Source: Nitzschia sp. pyKryTriq1
Lineage: Eukaryota; Bacillariophyta; Bacillariophyceae; Bacillariales; Bacillariaceae
Length of the DNA: 64,000 nt
Assembly (NCBI GenBank): GCA_956465555.1
Contig: OY101115.1
Coordinates: 1,922,001-1,986,000, forward strand
Direction of reading: 5' to 3'
The position numbers were made by a program, and so were the translations under genes. Below, piece by piece: positions 11,341 to 22,030 of the stretch (position 1 is the stretch's first letter; each line of letters starts with the position of its first letter). The notes below the pieces were generated by a model that saw nothing but the letters and a program-made list of their open reading frames with translations, did no database searches and had not been told where the DNA came from.

Positions 11341-11489
11341 AAGTTCTATATTACTACCCAATGAACAGGATTCCCTAACTACAGCAAACAATTAATCGTA
11401 ACAAACAGTCTTGCAGGATCAAGATTTAGACAGTTGGGACATGGTGATGATTGCCACAAAAGAATCCAAGTGGCCCAACAACTGAAATT

Positions 11490-11684
11490 AGGTCAGCAGG
11501 TGGGCAGTGCGATCCAGCCAGCGCACTTGCTTCACCTGTCCACACTACTATAAGCGTCCAGTTGAGACTGCATTTCAATGCAGCGACTGTGGTACTCCTC
11601 TCTGCCGCGTAGGACGGATCCACAAAGAGGAATGTCATGCCTGCATGAGCATCTCTCCTCGCCTTGCGGGGAGATACTAAAATG
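11490..11684 (+). pseudogene. Cys-rich tail of a transposase-like protein (PiggyBac-type pattern), broken
   Basis: The plus frame encodes QRTCFTCPHYYKRPVETAFQ, followed by CSDCGTPLC and HKEECHACM before a stop at about 11684. This C-x2-C ... C-x2-C-x4-C ... H-x3-C spacing resembles the cysteine-rich C-terminus of PiggyBac-family transposases. Just upstream, a different frame (RFRQLGHGDDCHKRIQVAQQ) runs into it, which indicates a frameshift. There is no catalytic core in the window, so this is a relic. The family call rests on the cysteine pattern only. Confidence 0.4.
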
Positions 11685-12589
11685 CGCTCCGGGCAAGGCA
11701 AAAGGGCACTTTCCTGTAGCCTTGCGCCTGGTTGATTGGATAGATCATCATAGTATTAAATAAATATACATAGCGCTGACTTATTTGATTCACTTTGATT
11801 TACTTTAGGCACAGTCGTTCAGGAGAGGAATAGTTCGCAGAAAATTCAAAATTTTCTGATTTTTATACTAGAGGAGGGGGGCGCTAACTACCTATGCTCA
11901 CCCCAAAATGGTGCTTGGAAAGACAGCATTTCTTATAAAAATAATGTACTCTGCTTTCAATGTTAAATTGTCTACGTAGAATCATGGGTCTGTCGAAGGC
12001 ATTGACGCTCTCCAGTTCCGCCATCGTCATTTGCAAAGGGTTTGACCAAGAGAGAGAAAAGTGAGGCGCCGGTACCATAAAAGGTACCATGTTAGTGTTT
12101 TTATGGTACCTGTCCGTCTGACCACTAGCTAGCTGCTGCCAGGTAGCATGTACCGGTAGAATAGCAAGCTTCATGCATAGAGTAGTACCGGTACTGGTCG
12201 TAGTAGTTGAGTCAAGAGAGAGGCTTCATGTTTTGTTCGAGCACACCGGTACTATGCCGGTAAAGTTCTCTTGGAACAAGTTTACCTAACAAGATATAAT
12301 CTTCTCATTGTAATAGCAGGGTCACAATCTCCTCTAGACAGAAAAGGAAAGAATCATCATTGCCAGTACTGCATTAAGCTATGCTGTGTTGCGGGCAACA
12401 CCACACTCCTTCCTTGAGACGATGATTCTAAATTGAATGTTGCATCCGTCTAATCAACTACTGTACGCTTTCCCAATGTCGTGTTTCTAACAAATGTAAC
12501 GATATCAAAACGAACCACAATCTCCTACTTTCTTCCTCGCTCTATATGTCCGAAAACAAAAGGTTTGATTCATCCATTTCTATTATTGC
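11685..12589. repeat. Intergenic region with several palindrome copies
   Basis: No gene is seen. The ACCGGT/GGTACC element recurs at about 12068-12110 (GGCGCCGGTACCATAAAAGG, then TGGTACCTG), 12148-12157, 12183-12196 and 12244-12263. The remainder is AT-rich and includes the 3' flank of the ribosomal S13 gene. Confidence 0.5.
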
Positions 12590-13045
12590 TTAGGCGACCA
12601 TGGTACTGGCGGTGGCAGACTCATACTTCCAGTTAGCAGGAAGCTTTCGGGTGGTTCGGTAGTATCGAGCCAATCGGTGGATTCTGGATTCAATCAAAAT
12701 CAATCGGAACTTGGAGTCCTTGTCCTTTCGGTTCTTCTCCAAGTGCTTACGAACTTGAACGGCCTTCTTGATAAGCATGTACAAGTCTTCGGGAACTTCG
12801 GGGGCGAGACCGTTGGCCTTGAGGATTCGAACAACCTTTTGTCCAGTCACAGATTTGACCTGGGCAATACCATTGGAGTCACGCAAGATGACACCGATTT
12901 GAGAGGGAGTCAAACCCTTCTTGGCGAGCTTGCAGACGTGGTCTTCGACATCGGCAGCCGGTGTCTTGTGCCACGAAGGAGGAGTGCGCTTGTAAGGGAG
13001 GGCACTCTTGGAGATACCCTTTCCGGGAGCATGCATACGACCCAT
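12590..13045 (-). CDS. RPS13: 40S ribosomal protein S13 (uS15)
   Basis: A 151-residue single coding exon has the exact length of eukaryotic S13. It begins [20 protein letters not shown] and contains [34 protein letters not shown] and the conserved [20 protein letters not shown] end. It is a component of the small cytosolic ribosomal subunit and binds the central domain of 18S rRNA. The bases just before the ATG (TTTCTTCTTTCAG then C) look like a splice acceptor, so a 5' UTR intron is likely; a GTGAGT near 13205 could be its donor. The gene is divergent from ribosomal protein S4. Confidence 0.95.
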   Translation of the reverse strand: MGRMHAPGKGISKSALPYKRTPPSWHKTPAADVEDHVCKLAKKGLTPSQIGVILRDSNGIAQVKSVTGQKVVRILKANGLAPEVPEDLYMLIKKAVQVRKHLEKNRKDKDSKFRLILIESRIHRLARYYRTTRKLPANWKYESATASTMVA

Positions 13046-13662
13046 GCTGAAAGAAGAAAACAGAGGTAAGCGAGGTGAGAACAGGTTTCCACTACAAAGC
13101 CAATCACTGCTTCCACCAGAGGCGGAGGCGGTGATGACCGCACATGTGCAGAAGGCAGCAACAACTCAGCCTTGCAAAATGCAAGTGAGAAGCACCGACT
13201 CGACTCACATTAAAGTTTTAGTTGTTGGATGGAGATAACAACAAGGGGGACAACAAAGTGCTGAAAGTTAAATTGTCTTTGTCGAGCGGGTGGCTTGTTG
13301 TTGTTGTTCGGCCTTGCTTGGCTGCTGTTTGCTGCATTTTAGAGGGCCAGCGTTGTCTGCGTTCTTTTGTGCGGCGAGTGGTGAAGTTTTTCTTACCGCC
13401 ATACTAATTTATCGTACGCCGTACAGACTCACAAAAAATTTCACAGTACTTTTTCTACTGAAACCTACGTGACGAACCACCGCTCACAGGTCGGTGCTGC
13501 ACCATCCCACCATCGCTGCATCCCATCGCCCATCGGTGTGCTTTCCTCCGCTCCCCTCTGGCTTGGTTGCTCCATCGATCAATACTTGTTGTTATCTGCT
13601 ACGGGACAAAGGTTGCTTTCTACCGTCCTTTTGAAGACTTATTTGAACAATAGACTAGCACA
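13046..13662. promoter_or_regulatory. Shared divergent promoter of two ribosomal protein genes
   Basis: The 617 bp between the S13 and S4 start codons must hold both promoters and both 5' UTRs. The S13 side contains a likely 5' UTR intron. No other gene is visible. Co-regulation of the pair is an inference from the arrangement. Confidence 0.55.
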
Positions 13663-14634
13663 ATGTAAGTCCATTGGAATAGATTCGGTAGCCACAATAC
13701 ATTATTTTGTTGTGGGCAGTAGACAGCAGAGGTTTCGATTTTGTGACGCTGAGGAGCAGACTACTCGAGGCTGTTCTGGAGTCGGCACTGATTGCACCCA
13801 ATTTTACTGATTAGAGACTAATGTTTGTTTTTGTTATGTTGACATTACAGGGCTCGCGGACCAAAAAAGCATTTGAAGCGCTTGAGTGCGCCTCGGCACT
13901 GGAACCTCGGAAAGATGGGTGGAGTTTGGGCCCCTCGTCCTTCTGCTGGTCCCCACAAGCTTCGAGAATGCTTGCCCATGACTATCATTCTTCGTGAGCG
14001 TCTTAAGTATGCCTTGACTGGCAAGGAGTGCCAACAAATCTGCATGGAACGTTGCGTCAAGGTTGACGGAAAGGTCCGCACTGATCAAAATTACCCTGCC
14101 GGGTTCATGGATGTCATCGAATTGGAGAAATCGAACGATCGCTTCCGCCTGATGTACGACACCAAGGGACGTTACGTCTTGCACCGCCTTGACCGAGAGG
14201 AGGCCCAGTTCAAGCTTTGCAGAGTAAACAAGATTTACGTCAGTGCTGGAAAGATTCCTTGCGCCGTCACTCACGATGGAAGGACGCTCCGATACCCTGA
14301 CCCCGATATCAAGGTCAACGACACTGTCAAGATCGATATTGCTACCGGAAAGGCCGGTGACATCCTGAAATTTGACTTGGGTGCCATGGTCATGATCACG
14401 AAGGGACACAACTGTGGACGAGTGGGTACCCTTATGCACGTCGAAAAGCACGATGGTTCGTTCTCGATCGTTACCGTGAAGGATGCCAAGGGCAACACCT
14501 TCGCCACGCGACTGGGCAACGTCTTCATCATTGGAAGCGGATCCAAGCCTCAAGTTACTCTTCCCAAGGGACGTGGTATCAAGAAGACTATCATCCAAGA
14601 ACGTAGCGAGGCCGAAGCTGCTGGCCGCCTCTAA
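13663..14634 (+). CDS. RPS4: 40S ribosomal protein S4 (eS4), start codon split by an intron
   Basis: Only the bases AT (13663..13664) lie before a GTAAGT donor. The acceptor TTACAG ends at 13850, and exon 2 (13851..14634) starts with G, completing ATG and then GCTCGCGGACC ([20 protein letters not shown]). The product has 261 residues, the usual S4 length. Typical blocks include [18 protein letters not shown], the S4 RNA-binding region ([14 protein letters not shown]), and a KOW-like segment [16 protein letters not shown]. It is a structural protein of the small cytosolic subunit. An intron inside the start codon means any model that ignores exon 1 lacks a proper start. It is divergent from S13. 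Confidence 0.95.
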
Positions 14635-14846
14635 TCGATTTCTTATAAGAAGAAAAAAGTTACATTGCACTCTAGAAACGTTGTATCAATTCATGACTGC
14701 TGTACTATTTTCTTCCTCGTTGTAGCTAGCAGTCTCGCTTATTGACTGGACGGAATCGGTACTGGTACTACTGCTACTAACAAGACTAGTGTCCCGAGTG
14801 TATTTGTAGTTTACTGTACCCTTGTTCCCAAGTGGGCAAGATCCTC

Positions 14847-15896
14847 CTACTGGTGCTCAAGCCAGCCGCCTTGTTCCTTTACGGTGGCTAGATGATCGCA
14901 GACTTTACGGTGCTCATGCCAATTCAGCTTCTGACATTCTCTAGAGCAACATGTAGGAAACGTACACTTTGTGCATTCGCTCAATTCCTCCACCGGGAAT
15001 AGAAGATTGTGACATTGGTAGCAGAACTCAAGCGCTGGTGGGACGGCAAGTTCCTTTTTGACAGTAGATCGAAACGTCCCGGGCTTCTTTGTGCTAGGTC
15101 GAAACGATTCGGCGGCAGATGGTGGAAGATCCTCGCCCTTGAGCATGAGACCGGAATCACGATCGAGGGTGGCAGCCAGCGCCTCGGCAATGGCACGCAG
15201 TGGTACGGGATTCTGCCGGTCTTCACCAATGATCATCATTTGGGCACCTGATTTGTGCGTGCGCAGAATTGTGATGCCATGCCTCTGGAAATTTGCGACA
15301 AATGAAGTATAGGAAGTGGTCGGGTGTAGTCAGCATCTATGGCTTTCCCGGTGGGTTCATTGGGTTGTCGTTGTTTTCCCGGATGACACTTTGGCAGATT
15401 TCCTTGATAATTTTCCGTACTAGGTCGGCACCATTCAGCCTTGAGTCAAATGTAAGACAGAAAACAGACCTCCGACTAGCCACATCCATCCCAATGCAAA
15501 TGCGGAACCTTCAGGTCCCATCAATGACTTGTGAATAAAGACGTGGAGGTGAAAGAAAGGGCGTGCTCTACGAGAGGGCAAGGACAAGAATTCCACCAAA
15601 GCATCTTCGTCGGTTCGCCAGTTTTCAAGACGCCACTCTCCAATTTTCACGATAAGCATCAAGATCGGCATGATGATGTATAGAACAATGAACTTTCCCA
15701 GGATAGGGATGTCCCCAATTCTATCGAGCCATGGCACTGGAGGATCATATTGTGATACAGGGATTGTCGTTTGACGCATGCGTCGCTGGTGCACGTAGTT
15801 GTCCATATGTTCGTATTCATATGCAGCACGGAGCATATTGTAGTCGGTGTGCGTATGACGACCTCCTCGTGTTCGTCGTCGGCTGGCTTTCCCCAT
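14847..15896 (-). CDS. MYND-finger membrane protein, internal structure unresolved
   Basis: Three minus-strand coding blocks appear to form one gene. Block 1 (15896 to about 15437) starts MGKASRRRTRGGRHTHTDYN and has two hydrophobic segments (FIVLYIIMPILMLIVKIG and GSAFALGWMWLVGGLFSVL). Block 2 (about 15460-15370) is in another frame and reads TFDSRLNGADLVRKIIKEIC. Block 3 (about 15291-14847) reads GITILRTHKSGAQMMIIGED and ends in a MYND zinc finger: CYQCHNLLFP, CTKCTFPTC, CSRECQKLNWHEHRKVC. MYND fingers are protein-interaction modules. Blocks 1 and 2 overlap in different frames with no strong GT-AG intron between them. The cause may be a non-standard intron, an indel or assembly error, or a decaying gene. 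Two separate genes are an alternative reading. Confidence 0.55.
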
Positions 15897-16477
15897 TGCG
15901 GTTCGTTGCTGTTCTCGAGCTTATTGCGTGGTCGGTATTTGTAGTGTCTATATTAGTCTGCTGAAATCAGAGAGCGCCTCTTGTACTCAGTACCAGTACG
16001 CGAACTACCGTTATGTCTCTTTCGCCCCAATCCAAATCAATGGGAAGATATTCTTATTAAATATCGGCCGACCTCCTCACCCAAAGTATCTCTTCTTTTA
16101 CTGGCTTTCAAGTTTGAAGTTTGCAATACCGACCGGCAACAATGTCAAGGTTCTTATTAAGAAGAAAAGAAGATCGAAGGTCGATCATCGGATCTTGCGG
16201 ATCTTCGAGCATGGTGCGATTTTGGATACTACCCTCAATCGTACTAGTCAATCGGAGCTGTACGAGAGGGTATTAGGTACCTGGTACCAGTGAAAAATTA
16301 ACTTCGTACTACTTAGTAGTGAGGCGTACTAGCCGCTGTCTCAGGTCTACATTACATAGTACCTGGTACTACTTCTTACTTCTTCTACCCAGCTTCGTCC
16401 GGTGGCTTCAAAGAACAACTACTACATGTATGTATAGCTATGACGAGTTCTTTTTGTTGAACGATTGACTTGGAACT
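15897..16477. other. Intergenic, no gene seen
   Basis: This spacer lies between the MYND gene start and the 3' end of the next minus-strand gene. It has palindrome copies at about 16274-16293 (AGGTACCTGGTACCAG) and 16358-16372 (TAGTACCTGGTACTA). No reading frame looks coding. Confidence 0.55.
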
Positions 16478-17263
16478 TTAAAGCCAAACGCTGGCTTCAC
16501 GGTCTCGTTGAACTGGCACCACTTGCTCAAAGGGCATTATTTCGTCGTCGCCGCCAAAGTCCTCCGTCTGCGCATCAAGACCGCTCACAATGCCTCCACT
16601 AAGTCCCACGTAAATGTAAAAGACTAGTGCAAGGACGGCGACAACCGCCTGCACAGCAATTCCTCTTTCAGCCCGACCAACTAGCTGAAATTCGCGCTCC
16701 ATCATCATTTCCCTGGGCGTCCGAGCTTGGCCTCCCGATGACGTTGACGTTGAAGATAGTCTTTGTTGTGCATAGAAACTCTCCTGCATCCCAGTGAACT
16801 TCTTTTTGGGTAGTGGACTGGATTCACTCGGTGGTGTTGAAGATGATTCTGATGATTCGCTTGTCCCTGGAAAAGCTGAGCGACTCCTGATTTTCTCATC
16901 GGTGGTGGTAGAGCTTTCGTTCTCCTGTCCTTGTTCTCGTTTCCGTAGTTCCTTGAAGAAATTTTGGGCCATGGCTTCTCCCCCAGCACTTTCTAAACCA
17001 TTTGGATTGATGCGACTGATATCGTCGTCGTCATCATCATCGTCATCATCATCATTTTTATTAAAGCCATCCTCAGGTCCAAAGAGCTTGGATCTTAAAA
17101 TATGCGCAGTAGACCAACGAGAGGATGTGTGGAAAACAGATGATGGCTGCGTTTTTCTCGACAGTTGTTGTTGCCGCACAAAAAATCCCGACCCGCTTTC
17201 GATGCTCCACAAAAGAGCCACGACGATTACGACCAATTTATATTCCATCTTCAAGAGAGTCAT
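16478..17263 (-). CDS. Putative plastid-targeted single-TM protein of unknown function
   Basis: I start the protein at the ATG at 17263 (MTLLKMEYKLVV), giving 261 residues. The open frame extends further upstream, but from here the N-terminus becomes a clean signal peptide (VVIVVALLWSIESGSG) followed by FFVRQQQL, an acceptable diatom plastid cleavage context. Next come a run of 11 Asp, a Ser/Pro-rich disordered stretch with KKKFTGMQESFYAQQRLSST, and one C-terminal TM helix (AVQAVVAVLALVFYIYVGL). The tail after it is acidic (TEDFGGDDEIMPFEQVV). No domain is recognised. The layout suggests a protein anchored in a plastid membrane by its C-terminus. The gene is divergent from SecA, with 600 bp between start codons. 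Confidence 0.6.
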   Translation of the reverse strand: MTLLKMEYKLVVIVVALLWSIESGSGFFVRQQQLSRKTQPSSVFHTSSRWSTAHILRSKLFGPEDGFNKNDDDDDDDDDDDISRINPNGLESAGGEAMAQNFFKELRKREQGQENESSTTTDEKIRSRSAFPGTSESSESSSTPPSESSPLPKKKFTGMQESFYAQQRLSSTSTSSGGQARTPREMMMEREFQLVGRAERGIAVQAVVAVLALVFYIYVGLSGGIVSGLDAQTEDFGGDDEIMPFEQVVPVQRDREASVWL

Positions 17264-17863
17264 AATCAAAAATTTACTACTATCTGTAGGAGTAGTATAG
17301 AGAGAGTATATTGAAAAGATGAACAGTATGGCTGATGGCGTCGGGGATGTTGTTGTCTCAGTCAGTACCGGTAGTAATAAAGAAAGGAGAAAGGACGACG
17401 ACGACACTGCGAAAGAAACTGCCAAAGAAGAAAGAATGACGCGATTGAGCGACTGTACCTCCGGGTGTTGGGCTGATGCGTGCATGCGTGAATGCGTGAC
17501 TGACTGACGACGACTCGTTCGACTGAGTTGTGACTCAGCTTTGTCCATTGTTTCTTCAGTTGGCGGCCGTGCTAAGAAAGCCACCACGTAGCCCCGAGAA
17601 AAATCGTCGCAAAAGAGAAAAAAGCAACACAGACAGGCAACAAGCAAAAGGAGCGAAGGGTGGATGATGTCACTGTGCCAGCATGATTCGGTCGCATCAT
17701 CGGCTACAGTACATCTGCTAAATTCGAAGTTGAGTTGTTCGACAAAAACGACGACAACAACAGCTCAGAGATTACAAACCAGGAGTGACTGCCAACAAAG
17801 GAAGGAAAGAATCTTCTCAAAAGATATAGATCGATTTGTTTATACGGTAACAACTTCGAAACA

Positions 17864-20800
17864 ATGGGTTTCTCTCTATCCCACAGTTTTCAAGCATTTG
17901 CTGTTGTTGCGGTCGTGGCATTGTCGTCGTGTGATGCCTTTGTTCCCAATCAAAGGGCCTTTGGGGCATTTCAAGCCAAAACACTGGTGACATCGAATGT
18001 TTATGAATCATCGGTCGCTTCGATTCCAAGGAAGACCCGTCTTGCCATGGTCATCGACCAATTTGTTGCTGGACGAGATGGAGCAACTCGAAAGAAAGAA
18101 ACAGATAAATACTTGGAGGGAGTTCAAAAGCGTGTCAATCGAATCAACGAACTGGAAGCAACTATCGAAGATTTAGATGACGATGAACTCCAGGCCAAGA
18201 CGAAAGAATTCAAGGAGCGACTTGCCAAGGGCGAAGATATCAACGGGCCTATCCTGGAAGAAGCGTTCGCTGTCGTCCGTGAGGCTGCATGGTATGTGCT
18301 GGAGTCGTATTGTCGTTGCCGTCGCCGTCCCCGTCGTTGTCAAAATCCTGGTTGGACCTCACATTTTGGATCTTGTTCGTTACCCGTAGGCGCGTCTTGG
18401 AGCTCCGTCACTATGATGTCCAACTTGTTGGTGGTATGATTCTTCATGACGGAAAACTTGCAGAGATGGCGACAGGAGAAGGAAAGACGCTAGTTTCGAC
18501 CCTCCCTGTCTACGCTAATGCCTTGACTGGGAAGTCGTCTTTTGTGATCACCGTGAACGACTACCTTGCAAAAAGAGATATGGAGAAAATGGGGCAAGTT
18601 CATCGATTCCTTGGTCTGACTGTTGGATTGATTCAATCGGGTATGACCGAAGCAGAACGTCGCGAGGCCTACTCAAAAGATGTTGTTTACGTAACTAACT
18701 CGGAGTTGGGATTTGACTATCTTCGTGATCATTTGGCACTCACGCCGGATCAGACTGTCCTTCCGGGGGGAGCCGGGGAATTTGATGGTTTCTGTGTTGT
18801 GGATGAGGCTGACTCTGTCCTGATCGACGAAGCACGAACACCACTTATCATCAGCAAACAAGTACCAGCCCCGGCCAACAAATATCAGACTGCGAACACT
18901 CTAGCAGAGGCATTGAAGCCTGACATCCACTACACAGTCGACCGAAAGAACAAAGCGTGTACGTTGACAGAAGTGGGCTACAGAGACTGTGAACGAGCTT
19001 TGGGAATCGACAGTCTTTTTGTTATTCAGTCGGATGGTGAGGCATGGGCTTCTTTCATCACCAATGCCGTCAATGCGAAGGAACTTTTCAAGAAAGATGT
19101 GGAATACGCAATCATGATGGATGAAAACGGAAAGAAAACTGGTGTTGGTATTATTGATGCTTTTACTGGACGTGTATTGGACGGCCGACGCTGGTCCGAT
19201 GGCCTTCATCAGAGTATCGAGGCCCGGGAAGGTATCGAAGTCAGCGAACAAAGTAAAGTCATCGCCAAAGTAACATATCAGGTGAGGGACAATCTGCGGT
19301 TGTGGAGACATAAATAAGATATCCTCAGTGTGAAACTAACTTTGCCGTTTATCTTGAAGGCACTTTTCCGTCAATTCACTCGCTTGTCGGGAATGACGGG
19401 AACAGCTATGTCTGATGCCGAAGAATTGGAACTGACATATGGTCTCAAGGTGATTCCGGTTCCGACTGCTCTTCCCATTGCACGACGTGATTACCCCGAT
19501 GTTACCTTCAAGACTCGATCGGCAGCTGACGACGCTATGGTGAAGGAAATAGTGAATGTAGGTGGTGGTCAGGAAGGTGGAAGGCCTTGTCTTATCGGAA
19601 CCACTTCGGTATCACAAAGTGAATCCATCGTGGCCAAGCTAGCAGAGCAAGGCATCAAGGCTGAGCTGCTGAATGCATCTCCAAAGAATGCCCCAAGAGA
19701 GTCCGAGATTGTGGCACAAGCCGGGCGTGCTGGTGTGGTCACTGTTGCTACCAACATGGCCGGTCGTGGTACTGATATTCTGCTGGGAGGTTGCTCTAGA
19801 ACCATGTCGCGAATCAAACTGAGATCGTTCTTGGTAGACGATGGCGCTATTTCGGCGGACGAAGCCAAGAAATTACCACCCTCGCCGGCGGAAGAATATT
19901 ATCCCTGTCCTTTGGATGAAGACTCGACGTTCATGCTAAAGGGTGCGTCTGCGTCTGTACAAAAGGCATTTGGAAAGGACTTGACGGCGGTGCAGTTGGA
20001 TGAAATTTTGACCATCGCGACGGATACTACCGAAGCCGACGAGGACCCAGAGTACATTATTAACTTGCGTGATGCCTTTGAAGCCATCCGAGAATCGTAC
20101 TCCGAAGTTACTGAAGCTGAAAAGGCTCTGGTGCGACAAGCTGGAGGTCTTTACGTTATGGGAACAAATCGCCATGAGAGTAGCCGTATTGACAACCAAT
20201 TGCGCGGTCGTGCTGGTCGACAAGGTGATCCAGGAACGTCTCGATTCTTCCTTTCCTTTGAAGACGACATGTTTGTTATTTTCGGAGGCGACTCTCTGCA
20301 AAATATCCTCAAGATGTTCCGTGTGAGCGATGACATGCCCGTAGAGGCACCACAGGTAACCGAAGCGTTGAACAAGGTTCAAAAAGCCGTTGAAGAAAAA
20401 TATCGAGAAATCAGAGGAGAGATTTTCAAATTCGACGAAGTCTTGAACGGTCAACGCAGGGTTATTTACAAACGTCGTCGTAATTTGCTAAACTTGACGG
20501 ACAAGGAATCTCTTGCGATGATGAAGAAATACAATGAGGATACAGTAGCTGATATTGTCAAGGCCCAAACAGGTTCCAACGGGCTTGTCAATGCTGCAAA
20601 AATCATGGAAAAAATGGCTCAGTTCTTCCCTCCTGTCGCTCTCGTTCTGAACGAAGGCGATCTCGAGGGCTTGGATCAAGATCGGGCAACACAATATTTG
20701 ACGGTAGCTGTGGAAGAGCTTTTCAACGCGAAATCAGTCGATCTCGACGAAAAGGCGGTCGCTTCTGGAAAGCCGCCATACTCACTAGGCAGATCAGCTC

Positions 20801-21009
20801 GGTACATCACACTCGTGACGAAAGACAATGCCTGGAGTGATCATTTGCAGGCCATGGAAAACTTGAAAGAAAGCGTGGTTCTTCGTCAGTTTCAAGGCAG
20901 AGATCCCCAGAAAGAGTATGAGGCGGAGTCCTTCGGTTTGTTCAAGGGACTCGAAGACAAGATGCGTTTCAACGCCGTTTTCTCTTTGTGGCAGAGTCTC
21001 ACGGCCTAA
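17864..21009 (+). CDS. secA: Nuclear-encoded plastid-type SecA preprotein translocase ATPase (3 exons)
   Basis: Exons 17864..18291, 18390..19281 and 19360..21009 join in frame (donors GTATGT and GTGAGG; acceptors CCGTAG and TTGAAG) into 989 residues. SecA is the ATPase that pushes unfolded proteins through the SecY channel. The N-terminus [20 protein letters not shown] ends at CDA|FVPNQ, a diatom plastid presequence, so it should act at the thylakoid or inner envelope. Visible motifs are Walker A MATGEGKT (about 168), the DEAD-type [20 protein letters not shown] (about 279), [10 protein letters not shown] and the helicase end [14 protein letters not shown]. An insert after the TDILLGG motif and lack of a C-terminal Cys zinc tail fit plastid/cyanobacterial SecA. 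Spliceosomal introns prove a nuclear location, unlike the plastid-encoded secA of many red-lineage algae. Confidence 0.93.
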
Positions 21010-21078
21010 GAAAAAGAGTAATGTACAATAATAGTAAAATACTATATAGATGAATTGACTATTTTTCATTCGCGAGCG

Positions 21079-21519
21079 GAGCTCTCCACTGAGGGGGCTC
21101 CTTCTCGCTTCGGTCTGCCCGCCCATCCTCCCATTGGAAGAAAGATACTATCAGTATGTAGCTCAGTGATATTGGCAATGGCGTCGTTTACTAGCCGTGC
21201 CTCCCGAGACTTTGGAGTCTGGATCCCGGGGTGGGACGGGAGGGTTTTACAAACTACTACTAATTCCACAGCTCGATTGCTGCAGTACAAGTTCCTTTTC
21301 ACCGCGTCTGGTGAAAAGAAAGAGTTTATGAGCTTTCAACTTGCTTTCTTCATCGGTGCTCTTGTTTCATTTCAGAAACAGGTAACCGATAATGTCTTGT
21401 GACGAACGGTCGCGTCTGCCCGTCGCCCGTTCGTCACACCTTTCCCTTCTCTCGACCGCACCCACCATGTTGCGAGCCGAGCTCTCCACTGAGGGGGCTC
21501 CTTCTCGCTTCGGTCTGCC
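21079..21519. repeat. 41-bp direct repeats exactly 400 bp apart, with an internal hairpin
   Basis: The sequence starting GAGCTCTCCACTGAGGGGGC is present identically over 41 bp at 21079..21119 and 21479..21519. The flanking bases are also similar (CGCGAGCG and TGCGAGCC). Between them, GTGACGAACGG (21399..21409) and its exact complement CCGTTCGTCAC (21427..21437) form a perfect 11-bp hairpin with a 17-nt loop. The arrangement looks like terminal direct repeats of a short non-autonomous element or a local duplication. Confidence 0.75.
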
Positions 21520-21520
21520 T

Positions 21521-21864
21521 AGAGAGTTCCAATTCCTGTAGTAGCCGGTATTAATTTTTCCGTTCTTGTAGATTTCCGAGTCATTCGCAACTACGGCTGA
21601 CAGCGAACGTCCTGCCGCACGTGCTGGCTTCACTTGAACAGAAATATGATTAGCCGCTGAAGTGAAGTTGTAGGCGTCAGCGTCTATGCCAACAGCTGCC
21701 TGAATGGCCGCTACCGTGGTCTTGAGTTCAGAGTTCTGTACCTTGTCTAGCAGGAATCGAAGTTTTGCATGCTCAGAATAGGCTTCTCCGACTTGTTCAA
21801 ATAGGTTGAACATAACTTGGTGATATTTCTTGTAACTAGTGCACTGTAGTAGTTCAACTGGTTA
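21521..21864 (-). pseudogene. Retrotransposon Gag fragment
   Basis: Reading the minus strand, a stop-free stretch of about 113 codons encodes YKKYHQVMFNLFEQVGEAYS, LRFLLDKVQNSELKTTVAAI and, at its end, GKINTGYYRNWNSL. This pattern is like the middle to C-terminal part of Copia/Gypsy-type Gag proteins of diatoms, although I judge it by eye only. A stop precedes it, and at 21520 it runs into the 41-bp repeat, so it is truncated at both ends. No polymerase or integrase sequence is next to it. Confidence 0.45.
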
Positions 21865-22030
21865 GACTTGGGTCTGAATAAACTGAATGATTATACTGTT
21901 GAAGGATAACAATACAAAACTATGGCTTTAGATGATGATTGAGCCTTGTGCCCAACCATCACTCATACAGTGATCTGAGGCTCGCTAGTCGAGCCAGCCA
22001 GCTATCGCTTTGTGCGGGCGCCCGCGCAGC

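Noticed and set aside
10879-11391. 170-codon open stretch (-)
   Set aside because: It is antisense to the better protein-like plus-strand fragments, with hydrophobic, domain-free composition.
11884-12174. 96-codon open stretch (-)
   Set aside because: Half of it consists of palindrome repeats and no homology pattern is visible.
12290-12520. Possible small nucleolar RNA (GATGATTCT and CTGA-like boxes)
   Set aside because: Box spacing and terminal stem do not fit C/D snoRNA, so the resemblance is too weak.
21055-21402. 115-codon open stretch (+) after SecA
   Set aside because: It lies over the 41-bp repeat and hairpin; no domain; best explained as chance in repeat DNA.
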